From Aliiglaciecola lipolytica E3 (GTDB taxonomy: Bacteria > Pseudomonadota > Gammaproteobacteria > Enterobacterales > Alteromonadaceae): a DNA stretch of 64,000 bases. The notes under the pieces were generated by a model, which saw only the letters and a program-made list of their open reading frames with translations, searched no databases and was not told where the DNA came from. Shown here piece by piece: positions 28,183-36,824 of this stretch (within the stretch, counting starts at the first letter, position 1; each line of letters begins with the position of its first letter). Made by a program: the position numbers and the translations under genes. Location of the stretch: assembly GCF_000314975.1 (NCBI RefSeq), contig NZ_BAEN01000038.1, positions 62,001-126,000 of the forward strand, in the 5' to 3' direction.

Positions 28183-28895
28183 ATCTTCGACTCCACTAAT
28201 CGCATGTATTCCGCTTCACTTATTGATTTAAACTTAACGGTATCGCCTATTTTAAATGGAATCGGTGGGCTTTTGTCAGGATCAAATAATGTCAAAGGGC
28301 ATAGCCCTATAAGATTCCAACCGCCCGGTGATGAGTTTGGATAAATAGCAGTTTGCCGATCAGCAATCGCCACTGCCCCCTTTGGAACTTTTTTACGCGG
28401 TGTATCTAAACGCGGTGTCGAAATTTTTTCATCTGTTTCACCCAAAAAAGCAAAACCAGGCGCAAACCCTAGACAAAATACCCGGTAACTAGCGTGTTGA
28501 TGCAGATGAATTACTTGTTGTACCGAAAGTTGATTGTGCTTTGCTACTCGTTGCAAATCGTTGTCGTCACCCAAACCATAACAAACAGGTATTTCAATAA
28601 TCGAATCTGTCAGCGTTTGATCGTCAGGCGTAACGTCTTTACAAAATAGTGCTTTTACTACTTCAGTCACCCTTTGTTTAACGGCAAAGTAATCAGTTTG
28701 CTCAAGATCAATTGTAATCAAAACCGAATGATAAGCAGGTATTATCGAATCTAACCAGTCAAGTTTAAGGTTTACGAGTATTTCTGTTAGCTGACTGACA
28801 AACTGGTTTTTTTGATTCAAATTTTCGCCATCAAAATACACGATCAATGCATTTTCGGAAGCAACAGTAATTTTGTAAGGAGCTTGGCCAAGCAT
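28179..28895 (-). CDS. pxpB: 5-oxoprolinase subunit PxpB
   Basis: PxpB (KipI family) works with PxpA and PxpC in ATP-dependent opening of 5-oxoproline, a toxic by-product of glutamine and N-terminal Glu turnover. The 238 residues include VCYGLGDDNDLQRVA, the conserved CLGFAPGFAFLGE, and TPRKKVPKGAVAIADRQTAI with YPNSSPGGWNLIG. It overlaps pxpA by one base (TAATG) and pxpC by four. It is cytosolic and has the cyclophilin-like fold known for the family. Confidence 0.94.
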   Translation of the reverse strand: MLGQAPYKITVASENALIVYFDGENLNQKNQFVSQLTEILVNLKLDWLDSIIPAYHSVLITIDLEQTDYFAVKQRVTEVVKALFCKDVTPDDQTLTDSIIEIPVCYGLGDDNDLQRVAKHNQLSVQQVIHLHQHASYRVFCLGFAPGFAFLGETDEKISTPRLDTPRKKVPKGAVAIADRQTAIYPNSSPGGWNLIGLCPLTLFDPDKSPPIPFKIGDTVKFKSISEAEYMRLVESKI

Positions 28896-29623
28896 TACGA
28901 TAATAACCCTCGAATATGTTTAACAACTTGTGCTGCTCCGCTGCTATCTCCATGCACACAAATCGTATCTATTTTTAAACTTAAAATCTGACCAGATTCG
29001 GTAACAACCTCTTGTTTTTTTACCATCCTTTCAACTTGTTGGTACATATCATTTAATTGCAGTACAGCTCCAGGTTTAGCTCTAGATACTAACAAACCTG
29101 TGTCGGCATATCGTCGATCTGCAAACGCTTCAAATTGTAGTTTCACCTGATACTTATCAGCAATCGCCTGCAAATTTTGCCAATTTGAAACAGCTTGTAT
29201 TACTAAGGATAAGTTACCTGAATAACTGCTAACGGCTTTTAGCACCGTCTCGAATAATACAGTATTGGCCATCATGTCATTGTAAAGCGCTCCATGAGGC
29301 TTAACATAATCAACGGTTTTTGACTGTATCTTAGCCATACCTTGCAATGCCGCAATCTGGTAATGAATTAGAGGAATCAGCTCGTCTTCTGTCATCGCCA
29401 TGCTGCGCCTACCAAAGCCCTGTAAGTCAGGATATGAAGGATGTGCACCTATCTGTGCATTATGCTTTGCAGCGGATTGAATGGCAGCCTGTATTGCTTG
29501 AGGATCACCACTATGGAATCCGCAAGCAATATTTGCCATGTCGACATATGGCATGATCAAATCATCGTGCGGCATACGCCATGCACCATAACTTTCACCT
29601 AAGTCACAATTTAGTTTAATCAA
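28895..29623 (-). CDS. pxpA: 5-oxoprolinase subunit PxpA
   Basis: PxpA (LamB/YcsF family) is the third subunit of 5-oxoprolinase and the first gene in this operon. The 242 residues open with IKLNCDLGESYGAW and MANIACGFHSGDP, then carry AQIGAHPSYPDLQGFGRR and VKPHGALYNDM, with the final ICVHGDSSGA, all diagnostic. The promoter should lie in the 125-nt spacer shared with the divergent S1-domain gene at 29749. Confidence 0.95.
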   Translation of the reverse strand: MIKLNCDLGESYGAWRMPHDDLIMPYVDMANIACGFHSGDPQAIQAAIQSAAKHNAQIGAHPSYPDLQGFGRRSMAMTEDELIPLIHYQIAALQGMAKIQSKTVDYVKPHGALYNDMMANTVLFETVLKAVSSYSGNLSLVIQAVSNWQNLQAIADKYQVKLQFEAFADRRYADTGLLVSRAKPGAVLQLNDMYQQVERMVKKQEVVTESGQILSLKIDTICVHGDSSGAAQVVKHIRGLLS

Positions 29624-29748
29624 GCGCTTATTGCTCCTCTCAAATTCAGATACAATGGTTACCTATGGCGAATTCATAAATATTGATATTTTTCACGTTC
29701 TCTACCAAGATTCGCTAGTTTACTTCATTCTTAAAAAAAGTCAGGTGT

Positions 29749-30582
29749 ATGCTACAAATTGGAAAAATGAACCGCTTAGAAGTGGTTGACAAATTACCCT
29801 TTGGATTTTATCTGGACGGTTCACAAGTAGAACGAATCTTATTGCCCAACGGGTCTGCGCCAGCGGATTGCGAAGTCGGAAATATGGTGGATGTATTTAT
29901 TTACCATGACAGTGAAGATCGCATTATCGCAACTTCAAAAATCCCCTTAGCTTTTGTCAATGAAGTGGCTGTGCTAAAGGCTAAAAGCTTGACCAGTGTG
30001 GGGGCATTTTTAGATTGGGGCTTGGAAAAAGATTTACTGGTACCATTCAGCGAACAAGAACGACCTATGTCAGAAGGGTTAGAATATGTAGTTTACGTTT
30101 TCGAAGATCCAGAAACCGGTCGATTAGCCGCATCCACAAAACTACGTGACTTTTTATCTGAAGACGGACATGACCTCGAAACCGGAAAAAAAGCCGATTT
30201 AATTATATGTGGACGCACCGACATGGGCTACAAAGCGGTGATTAATGGCACCCATTTAGGATTAATTTTCAAAGACGAAGTATTTAAACCCCTGCGTATT
30301 GGTCAAAAAACTCAAGGCTATGTAAAACGAGTGCGCGAAGATGGCAAAATTGATTTATGTTTTCAATTCCACAGCGAACGCGCCAGAAAAGAATTAACCG
30401 ACTTAATTATTGACGATCTCATAGCCCATGATGGCCTATCAACTCTAACCGATAAAAGTCCGCCAGATGAAATAACCCAACGATTTGGCGCCAGTAAAAA
30501 CGCCTATAAAAAAGCCTTAGGGTCTTTGTTCAAACAAAAACGTATTTTAATCGAAAAAAATAAAATCACTCTGGTGAAATAA
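29749..30582 (+). CDS. CvfB-like S1 RNA-binding protein
   Basis: This is a 277-residue cytosolic protein of the CvfB/YitL family: several S1-like beta-barrel segments followed by a winged helix. An S1-type core is seen around residues 75-110 (TSVGAFLDWGLEKDLLVP), a second near 160-215 with GYVKRVREDGKIDL, and the C-terminal winged helix FGASKNAYKKALGSLFKQ. CvfB in Staphylococcus binds RNA and affects virulence gene expression. The role in gammaproteobacteria is unclear. AGGTG lies just before the ATG at 29749. It is followed by an OsmC-like gene after 30 nt, so the two are probably an operon. Confidence 0.88.
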   Translation: MLQIGKMNRLEVVDKLPFGFYLDGSQVERILLPNGSAPADCEVGNMVDVFIYHDSEDRIIATSKIPLAFVNEVAVLKAKSLTSVGAFLDWGLEKDLLVPFSEQERPMSEGLEYVVYVFEDPETGRLAASTKLRDFLSEDGHDLETGKKADLIICGRTDMGYKAVINGTHLGLIFKDEVFKPLRIGQKTQGYVKRVREDGKIDLCFQFHSERARKELTDLIIDDLIAHDGLSTLTDKSPPDEITQRFGASKNAYKKALGSLFKQKRILIEKNKITLVK

Positions 30583-30612
30583 TCCACCCAAGAGCGTAAA
30601 AAGGAACACACT

Positions 30613-31005
30613 ATGCAAGCCACAGTAACTTGGCAACAAGATATGCTTTTCAATTGTGAAACCGACACAGGTAAAACACTACAATTAGACGGTGACGGAA
30701 ACCAGTTGACGCCAATGGAAACGGTTTTATTTTCAGTAGGTGCCTGTTCGTCAGTTGATGTGGTTGAAATCATGAAAAAGTCTCGTCAGCCACTGACGCA
30801 TTGTCGCTGTGAACTAATCGCCAAACGCGCAGAAACTGCCCCAAAAGTGTTTACTGAAATCCATGCAGAATATGTGGTTAGTGGTGAAAAAATTAACGAT
30901 AAACATCTAGCGCGCGCAGTGCAGTTATCCTGCGAAAAGTATTGTTCTGTTATGCTTATGTTGGCTGCGAATGTAAACATCACAACCTTATATAGAGTGG
31001 AATGA
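30613..31005 (+). CDS. OsmC/YhfA family protein
   Basis: This is a 130-residue member of the OsmC/Ohr fold, which reduces organic peroxides with a cysteine pair or has lost that function in the YhfA branch. The two family cysteines are visible, one in VGACSSVDVVEIM and one in LSCEKYCSVMLML. The short form and MKKSRQPL segment resemble YhfA more than the peroxide-induced Ohr. AAGGA lies 8 nt before the ATG. It is in line with the S1-domain gene and is closed by a terminator. No peroxide sensor gene is nearby. Confidence 0.85.
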   Translation: MQATVTWQQDMLFNCETDTGKTLQLDGDGNQLTPMETVLFSVGACSSVDVVEIMKKSRQPLTHCRCELIAKRAETAPKVFTEIHAEYVVSGEKINDKHLARAVQLSCEKYCSVMLMLAANVNITTLYRVE

Positions 31006-31006
31006 A

Positions 31007-31033
31007 AAAGCCCGTTTATGATTAACGGGCTTT
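31007..31033. terminator. Bidirectional rho-independent terminator
   Basis: A 10-bp stem AAAGCCCGTT / AACGGGCTTT with a 7-nt loop lies directly after the OsmC-like stop. A T5 tract follows on the minus strand for the YiaAB gene, and a shorter one on plus. Confidence 0.85.
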
Positions 31034-31060
31034 AATCGCTTAAACTTTGATTATTTATAA

Positions 31061-31510
31061 TCAGCCAACGGGTGTTTCTTGAATAAGATTACTCGTGTTG
31101 AGTGAAGAATACGCCTGTTTGTCTCTCACATTTTTTTGCACGGTTACAGCAGCAAATAAACTCAAAGTATAGGCCATTCCATAAAAGCCCTTTTCACTTA
31201 GCAACAGATCCGCATTGATTAAGCCAATAACCAATAGCGCTATGGCTAAGCCAGTGGATAACCAAGATAAACTCACATAAATAGTAGATGTGTTCACCCC
31301 TTCCGCTTTATCACGCACAGTTTTCTGTAAAGACACAATAGAAAACAAACCATATAACAGGGTAATTAAGTAGTACCCTTTTTCGTTTAACATCATCTGG
31401 GCATTCACAAGACCTATTGCAAAAGCACCTATACCGATGGCCAATGCGACAATCGCTGCGTATGTATATGCTTTAGTTGGTCCTTGTTGCATAGTAATTT
31501 GTGTTGTCAT
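31061..31510 (-). CDS. YiaA/YiaB family inner membrane protein
   Basis: This is a 149-residue inner-membrane protein made of two copies of the YiaAB unit, each with two membrane helices. The copies are easy to see: IGLVNAQMMLNEKGYY ... VSLQKTVRDK and IGLINADLLLSEKGFY ... VTVQKNVRDK. E. coli YiaA and YiaB have this domain with no established role. The ATG at 31510 has GGAGA 6 nt upstream and is preferred to the frame start at 31528. It is the last of three minus-strand genes, 29 nt after the DUF2145 gene, in a locus divergent from an XRE regulator. Confidence 0.85.
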   Translation of the reverse strand: MTTQITMQQGPTKAYTYAAIVALAIGIGAFAIGLVNAQMMLNEKGYYLITLLYGLFSIVSLQKTVRDKAEGVNTSTIYVSLSWLSTGLAIALLVIGLINADLLLSEKGFYGMAYTLSLFAAVTVQKNVRDKQAYSSLNTSNLIQETPVG

Positions 31511-31539
31511 AACTTTTCTCCAATACATTGACTAACGAT

Positions 31540-32349
31540 TTAAAGACTTTCAATATCACCTGAATCGGTATAGGCAATAAATTCCTCTGACAATTGATTC
31601 TGGCGCAAATACTCACCTATGGTTGTGAATGTAGATGTGTAGACTTTGCCTTTATGATCTTTGGTACTGACATCATCCATAAACATCGAGCCAAACATGA
31701 GTTTAAGTGGACTGGTTTTTACCCGCTGAGCCTTAAAATGTGCTTTCGCATTCACTTTTAATTGCGCCACGTCTTGAGTGTCGTAAATAGCTGCATTGAG
31801 CAGGTCAAGGGTATATTCCGTACAATTCTGAAATCTGTTATTAAACGGATTGGCGATGACGGAGTAGTTTTCATTGTGCAAACTCTTGTCCTTTCCTGAA
31901 GCGATCAACTGAATTAACTTTTCTTGAACTTCCACGCTGGGTATCAGTATTCCAGCTTTAAGTTCGTGTGCTCCCCAAAAGAAATCAACCGGATAATCAA
32001 TCACCAACTCACTTTTGTCCGATTGACCTGTTTTTTGATAAAGGTTATGAATTGCATAGCCCTGAACCGTTTCGCCATTGTCCAGAGTAATATTTGAATA
32101 CAAGGCAACAGCCGTGTGGGTAAACCTGATCCCCGCAGGTAACTCCTTTTCCGGCCTACCCATTCTGGCAATAATAAAGGCTCTAGCACCTTTGGATGCG
32201 GCGTATTTTTCAACGTCTTTAGCAAATTTTACAATTTTTTCAGGTGCGTGCTGAATTGCAGCATCACTTTGACTTCCCGCCCAGCTGCTAGGTGACGTAA
32301 ACCCAATTACGCTAACAATAATTATCATTAATAATGTTTTAGAATTCAT
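31540..32349 (-). CDS. DUF2145 family secreted protein
   Basis: This is a 269-residue exported protein. A signal peptide is followed by cleavage after SSWA near residue 24. The mature part fits DUF2145: FIIARMGR, RFTHTAVALYS, VDFFWGAHELKAG and RFQNCTEYTLDLLN. The conserved His (FTHTA) and Cys (QNCTE) recall the permuted NlpC/P60-like layout, so a cell-wall or amide hydrolase role is conceivable, but this is inference. TTG at 32364 opens the frame. The ATG at 32349 with GGAGAGTAGGG before it is the likely start. It is the middle gene of a three-gene unit. Confidence 0.78.
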   Translation of the reverse strand: MNSKTLLMIIIVSVIGFTSPSSWAGSQSDAAIQHAPEKIVKFAKDVEKYAASKGARAFIIARMGRPEKELPAGIRFTHTAVALYSNITLDNGETVQGYAIHNLYQKTGQSDKSELVIDYPVDFFWGAHELKAGILIPSVEVQEKLIQLIASGKDKSLHNENYSVIANPFNNRFQNCTEYTLDLLNAAIYDTQDVAQLKVNAKAHFKAQRVKTSPLKLMFGSMFMDDVSTKDHKGKVYTSTFTTIGEYLRQNQLSEEFIAYTDSGDIESL

Positions 32350-32402
32350 TTCCCTACTCTCCAATAACTATTTACGAAAAAAATTAAGCTGCAGTCTAAT
32401 CC

Positions 32403-32753
32403 TTAACGATTAATGACCTGATTAGGCGCAGGATCAGCAGTAATAGTCAGTTCCGTAACGATTAAAGTGTGATGCTGATGATGGGAATTTGCATGCGAGG
32501 CTTTTGCACTATCTAACAAGGCATCCCCAGCCTCAGAGATAACGCTTCCAGCGACCAAACTTACCCCAGCAGCAGCAACAACCGGTGCAACCATAACGGC
32601 ACTAGCTACTTTTGCTGTAGAGGCCATACCTTGTGATGTTGCGATCGCTGAATGCTTACTGGCTTGTCCACTATGATAAGTAGATTCGGTAGCAAAAGCG
32701 TTAATTGAATACACCGACATTAAAATAATTAGGCTTGACGATAATGATTTCAT
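32403..32753 (-). CDS. Hypothetical exported small protein
   Basis: I do not recognise this 116-residue protein. It has a signal peptide (about residues 1-21, cleavage after AFA), a small-residue-rich hydrophobic stretch at about 48-72 that could be a membrane helix or glycine-zipper segment, a histidine-rich patch near residues 86-95 (HANSHHQHH), and a short polar tail. No lipobox is present. It is the first gene of the three-gene unit with DUF2145 and YiaAB, 53 nt before the DUF2145 gene, and faces the XRE regulator. The His patch may bind metal, though that is a guess. Confidence 0.7.
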   Translation of the reverse strand: MKSLSSSLIILMSVYSINAFATESTYHSGQASKHSAIATSQGMASTAKVASAVMVAPVVAAAGVSLVAGSVISEAGDALLDSAKASHANSHHQHHTLIVTELTITADPAPNQVINR

Positions 32754-32816
32754 ATTGTTCTTCCTCGTTTGTTGTGAACGAGAGAAACAATATCTTTGAG
32801 TATAATCTATGTAAAC

Positions 32817-32828
32817 TATAACGTTATA
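32817..32828. promoter_or_regulatory. Palindrome TATAACGTTATA in the divergent spacer
   Basis: This is a perfect 12-bp palindrome in the 127-nt spacer between the exported-protein operon and the XRE regulator. It is well placed to be the regulator's operator, overlapping possible -10 regions. A second dyad CTCGTT-N7-AACGAG (32764-32782) lies in the 5' leader of the operon. Confidence 0.35.
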
Positions 32829-32880
32829 TGTATACTAATAATCAACCAATAGTTTATTTATACAATACCGAGAGCGAAAA

Positions 32881-33621
32881 ATGAGTCAAATTGCTCAAGT
32901 TAGCAAAACCTTAAAACAACTGTTAAAACAACAGCAAATTACTTACCGTGCTTTAGCGCAAAAGTTAAAAATGAGTGAAGCCAATATCAAACGCATATTC
33001 GCTTCTAATAGCTTCACCTTAGAACGTTTAGAAGAAATATGTGATGTATTACAAATGTCTTTGTCTGACCTTTTCTTGATGACGCAACAACAAACAGAAA
33101 AGCTCAGTCAACTCACTGTAGAACAAGAAAACCAGCTTCTAAGCGATCCCAAACTACTATTGGTTGCCGTTTGTGTGCGTGACTCATGGACGTTTAAGGA
33201 ATTAATTGAACATTATGATATTGACCAATTTGAATGCACGCGCTTATTGGCCAAATTAGACAAATTGAAAATTATTAGTTTATTACCTAATAACCATTAC
33301 AAAACGTTAATCGCTCAAGATTTTCGATGGATACCCGGAGGACCATTAGAGAAATTTATGGAGCAAGAAGTGATGGTTAAGTTTATGGCGCCCAAAAAAG
33401 ATGAAAAATGGAATTTTAGACTGTACATACGTGGAAGATATTCACAGTCTTCCATAGAAATTATTCAACGCAAGCTAAATCAACTGACTAAAGAAGCATC
33501 AGATTTAAACCAAGAAGATGCATCTCTACCGTTAAATAAGCGTCAACATATGGGCATTCTGATGGCTATGCGACCCTGGGAACCTTCATTGTTTGAAAAA
33601 ATGCGCCGCAAAAAAGTATAA
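32881..33621 (+). CDS. XRE-family transcriptional regulator with winged-helix-like C-terminal part
   Basis: This is a 246-residue cytosolic regulator. Residues from about 8 to 65 form a Cro/C1-type helix-turn-helix (LKQLLKQQQITYRALAQKLK, then MSEANIKRIF). The middle part (LLLVAVCVRDSWTFKELIEH and LAKLDKLKIISLLP) looks like a second winged helix, and the C-terminal portion (about 155-246) is unlike known sensor domains I can name. It is divergent from the exported-protein/DUF2145/YiaAB operon, so it probably controls that unit and itself. The signal is unknown. Confidence 0.82.
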   Translation: MSQIAQVSKTLKQLLKQQQITYRALAQKLKMSEANIKRIFASNSFTLERLEEICDVLQMSLSDLFLMTQQQTEKLSQLTVEQENQLLSDPKLLLVAVCVRDSWTFKELIEHYDIDQFECTRLLAKLDKLKIISLLPNNHYKTLIAQDFRWIPGGPLEKFMEQEVMVKFMAPKKDEKWNFRLYIRGRYSQSSIEIIQRKLNQLTKEASDLNQEDASLPLNKRQHMGILMAMRPWEPSLFEKMRRKKV

Positions 33622-33635
33622 GCGCATACTCTACC

Positions 33636-34346
33636 TTAGTTGTTAGGTATGACAGGTTTCTTGCTCGCGAAAACGCCTTTCATTTTTAAGAACCTAACAA
33701 TTAACAATGTTATCAGGGCCCAACCAATCCCCATTAACCAACCAGCTAAAACATCGGTTGGCCAATGTACACCCAAGTAGACTCTGCTGACTCCAATGGC
33801 AAGCGTAAAAATCGCTGCGACAATAAAAAAATAGGTTTTTACGCGTTTACGCACAGGTAAATAAGACAACATACCGGCCAACGAAAAATAAACGAGTGCT
33901 GACAACATAGCATGGCCACTGGGAAAGCTAGCGGTATAGACGTAACTTCCATGAGGCACAAGATCAGGTCGAGGGCGAGTAATTCCATATTTTAAAGAAA
34001 AACTTACTAACATTCCTGACGCAATCGTTAACACTAAGGCCATGGCTAATTTGGGTTTATTTTCGATTAACAGAAATACGGTAACGAAAAAAGTAAAGCT
34101 AGCGAGAATGGCTACACCACCCAAAGCAGTAATATCGCGCATCATCTCTTCAACCCACTTTGGACCTATGGGATCTGATAAGTCATTAGCATGCCGAAAT
34201 GCCAAAATTATATACTGGTCAATTTCAGGGGTACCACCTGATACAGCGAAACCAGCTAATTTGTAAAATGCCAACAAAATCAGTGTTATTACAAAAATTA
34301 ATATTAGCTGATTAATAAACGGCTTCTCCAACAATACTTTGATCAT
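33636..34346 (-). CDS. PAP2 family phosphatase
   Basis: This is a 236-residue inner-membrane protein with several helices and the three-part acid phosphatase signature: KYGITRPRP, PSGHAM and SRVYLGVHWPTDVLAG. Such enzymes dephosphorylate undecaprenyl diphosphate, phosphatidylglycerol phosphate or other lipid phosphates on the periplasmic face. It follows a VTT-domain membrane gene by 6 nt on the same strand, and the two are probably an operon concerned with membrane lipids. It is convergent with the XRE regulator. The precise substrate cannot be read from the sequence. Confidence 0.88.
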   Translation of the reverse strand: MIKVLLEKPFINQLILIFVITLILLAFYKLAGFAVSGGTPEIDQYIILAFRHANDLSDPIGPKWVEEMMRDITALGGVAILASFTFFVTVFLLIENKPKLAMALVLTIASGMLVSFSLKYGITRPRPDLVPHGSYVYTASFPSGHAMLSALVYFSLAGMLSYLPVRKRVKTYFFIVAAIFTLAIGVSRVYLGVHWPTDVLAGWLMGIGWALITLLIVRFLKMKGVFASKKPVIPNN

Positions 34347-34352
34347 TGTCTA

Positions 34353-35060
34353 TCACTCCTGCTGAGTTTTCGTGTCTTCAAGCCACATCGATACATAATA
34401 CTTTGAAATAAGTAACGTCATGATTGATATTATTCCGCCAACTCCTAAAACTAACCAATTGGCTGTATCAGGCGTGTTTTCGGTATTCAGCATCGAATGC
34501 CCTCCAATCCATCCAAGATAAACATACAAAGTTGTTAACGGAAGTTGTCCTAATAAGGTAGCCCAAACATAAGTAAACAATCGAATATTAGTCACGCCTA
34601 AACCATAGTTTTTGACCACAGCGGGAATAAACGGATTAAGCCTCAGCATAATGATAAATTTAGCCGTATGCTTGTTAATCAACGATAGTAATTGACTTCC
34701 GTTTTTGGTTTTTTCAATTTTGTCAGAAATAAAATCATGGATAAAATGTCGAGAAATAAGAAAAGTCGACACAGCGGCAGCTAATCCGCATGCCAAAGCA
34801 ACCGGCAGCGCTATGGCGAATCCAAATAAAATACCCGCTGCAATATTAAAAATAGAACTTGGGAATGATAGGCATACCAAAGTTACATAGACTAAACAAA
34901 AGACAACCACACTCCAAACACCAAAAGACTGCACATATTCCACACCTTCTGTGATTTGCTGTGTGGAGACCCCAAACTTCCAACCCACAATTACGGCAAG
35001 ACTGATGGCGACAAACGCGATTCCTGATTTAATAAGAATCATTTTACTTGAACCCTGCAT
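34353..35060 (-). CDS. VTT-domain (TVP38/TMEM64, DedA-like) membrane protein
   Basis: This is a 235-residue inner-membrane protein of the VTT/SNARE-associated family, which includes DedA-type lipid scramblase/transport proteins. Family marks include SFPSSIFNIAAGILFG, MLRLNPFIPAVVKNYGLG and the polytopic layout with five or so helices. Relatives recycle lipid carriers across the membrane. Together with the PAP2 phosphatase that follows after 6 nt, a lipid-phosphate recycling role is a reasonable inference. AAGGTAAGG precedes the ATG. Confidence 0.85.
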   Translation of the reverse strand: MQGSSKMILIKSGIAFVAISLAVIVGWKFGVSTQQITEGVEYVQSFGVWSVVVFCLVYVTLVCLSFPSSIFNIAAGILFGFAIALPVALACGLAAAVSTFLISRHFIHDFISDKIEKTKNGSQLLSLINKHTAKFIIMLRLNPFIPAVVKNYGLGVTNIRLFTYVWATLLGQLPLTTLYVYLGWIGGHSMLNTENTPDTANWLVLGVGGIISIMTLLISKYYVSMWLEDTKTQQE

Positions 35061-35237
35061 ACCTTACCTTCTTGTAATTATTTGGGTGTGTTGCATTTTA
35101 GATACAGGAAACGTGCCAATAAATAATCCATATATTTCAGCACGTTAAAGATAGAGAGGTGTTTATGTTGGAAATTATTACAAAAAATCTACATTTATAT
35201 TACACACAGCTACTGAATTTCGCTACGTTAGTTTAAA

Positions 35238-36215
35238 TTATTGATTCAATTTGGTTTTCTGCTTTTCAGTCAATACCTGTAAATATTTTTGATCAATTTG
35301 AATAGCAGGATCGGCGATTTGTAATAGCAATAAATAATCATAAATATCGGTTTGCAATTTATGCGCGATTGGATTGTCAGCTGTACCAGTCGTTACTGAC
35401 TTTGTTTGTTCTTTTAGTTTGATTAACAAATTGTCTAAATATTCTGTATTTACCTGCATTTTTGAAGTTGAATAAAGTTCATTGGGTTCTCTAGCCATCA
35501 ATTTAGCACTAGACAAAGACATCGCTTTTTTGCGTTCATTTTCTTCTGCTTTTTGTCTAGCTAGCAAGACTGCATTTTTTTGTTGTTCTTCAGCGGCAAG
35601 TTGCTGTGCTTCTTCGTTACTCAGTGCTATGTATGCTGGCATCTGCTGATCTACATTCACATCCGACGACGTTTCTAAATCCAAAGACAATGTCTCAATT
35701 TCAACACTTTCCATTGCCTTTGACGCTAAACTTAGCGCTTCTTTTTCTGCGTAACGAGCGCGCTCAGGCTCGACGACTTTTTGCTCATGAAATGAATCAT
35801 GATCCGGCAATGGCGCTGAAGCCATTCGCTGTGAAACATTAGGAGAATTTAAATCGCGTGTTTCCAACTTCGCTTTTTGAGCTTGTTGGGTTTCATCCAC
35901 AGTGGCTTGATCTGCGATGTCAAACGTATCGATAGGTGCCGATGGCATTTGTTCAAATCTGGGATCAAATTGTTCATATTGAGTATAGACAACTAACGTA
36001 ATAAACATGACTGACGCCGCGATGGATGTTGGCCATTGCCACTTTCGCCATGTTGATGGCGTACTACCCACTTTGATTTTCAATTTTTGGTTAGCTAACG
36101 ATAAAATCTGCTTATCTACTGCTTCCGATGGTACTTGCTTGTCTTGAGCTTGATAGATCCCACTAATCTGCTCATCGACGATACGTTCACTATCATGTGG
36201 TTTTTGATCACCCAT
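35238..36215 (-). CDS. Putative membrane-anchored anti-sigma protein
   Basis: I do not recognise a named family for this 325-residue protein. It has a cytosolic N-terminal part of about 60 residues, one membrane helix (SIAASVMFITLVVY, about residues 65-82), and a long periplasmic part that includes an Ala/Glu/Gln/Lys-rich probable coiled coil near residues 195-235. The start at 36215 overlaps the end of the ECF sigma gene by 8 nt (ATGGGTGA), an arrangement typical of anti-sigma factors. The zinc-binding anti-sigma motif (HxxxCxxC) is absent, so assignment rests on position and topology. Confidence 0.65.
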   Translation of the reverse strand: MGDQKPHDSERIVDEQISGIYQAQDKQVPSEAVDKQILSLANQKLKIKVGSTPSTWRKWQWPTSIAASVMFITLVVYTQYEQFDPRFEQMPSAPIDTFDIADQATVDETQQAQKAKLETRDLNSPNVSQRMASAPLPDHDSFHEQKVVEPERARYAEKEALSLASKAMESVEIETLSLDLETSSDVNVDQQMPAYIALSNEEAQQLAAEEQQKNAVLLARQKAEENERKKAMSLSSAKLMAREPNELYSTSKMQVNTEYLDNLLIKLKEQTKSVTTGTADNPIAHKLQTDIYDYLLLLQIADPAIQIDQKYLQVLTEKQKTKLNQ

Positions 36216-36807
36216 TATTAGCACCACTTATTGCCCAATCGGGCATCTTTTTAGTTAAACATGTTTTTAAATGTGCATAGGAGTAACGCAACCGACTTTT
36301 AGTCGCTTCGTATGATAAATCAATAACTTCTGCAATCTGTTTTACGCTCATAGTCGATTCTTCTTTAAGCAGAAAAGCTTCTAACAGCTTTACCGGTAAA
36401 CTTTGCATACATTCTTTTAGCAACATTTTTTGTTTTTCTGTTTGTAGCAGATTCTCTGGCGTGTTCTGCAGACCTTGATTGGGCGTATTCTCAAAGTCAG
36501 AATCATGTTCCGCATCACTAATGACGTTACTCACGACCTGCAAATGTCTAACTTGATCAATTATTCTGTTACGCGCCATCTTATATAGCCAAGTTGAAAA
36601 TTTAGCATTGGGTTCAAATGAATCAGCATTAGCAATCACTTTTCCCCATGTGTCCTGAAACAAATCTTCAGCCAACTGCTGATCATGTAACTGACGTAAA
36701 AAATATCGATATAGGCCGCCTTTGTGGCGCGAATAAAGTAGCTTAAACGCATTTGCATCTCCTTCTGCAAAGCGCTTAAGCAACTCTTCATCTACTACTT
36801 GGTTCAA
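36208..36807 (-). CDS. ECF-type RNA polymerase sigma factor
   Basis: This is a 199-residue extracytoplasmic-function sigma factor. Region 2 includes LYRYFLRQLHDQQLAEDLFQ and DTWGKVIANA with FSTWLYKMARNRIID, and region 4 the helix-turn-helix MSVKQIAEVIDLSYEATKSR. Region 3 is absent, as in all ECF proteins. It starts 17 nt after the stop of the von Willebrand lipoprotein gene and overlaps the following membrane protein gene. The three are probably one operon in which the membrane protein holds the sigma factor until an envelope signal is received. The promoter class recognised is not evident. Confidence 0.92.
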   Translation of the reverse strand: MNQVVDEELLKRFAEGDANAFKLLYSRHKGGLYRYFLRQLHDQQLAEDLFQDTWGKVIANADSFEPNAKFSTWLYKMARNRIIDQVRHLQVVSNVISDAEHDSDFENTPNQGLQNTPENLLQTEKQKMLLKECMQSLPVKLLEAFLLKEESTMSVKQIAEVIDLSYEATKSRLRYSYAHLKTCLTKKMPDWAISGANNG

Positions 36808-36824
36808 ACGAATCCATCTTCCTA

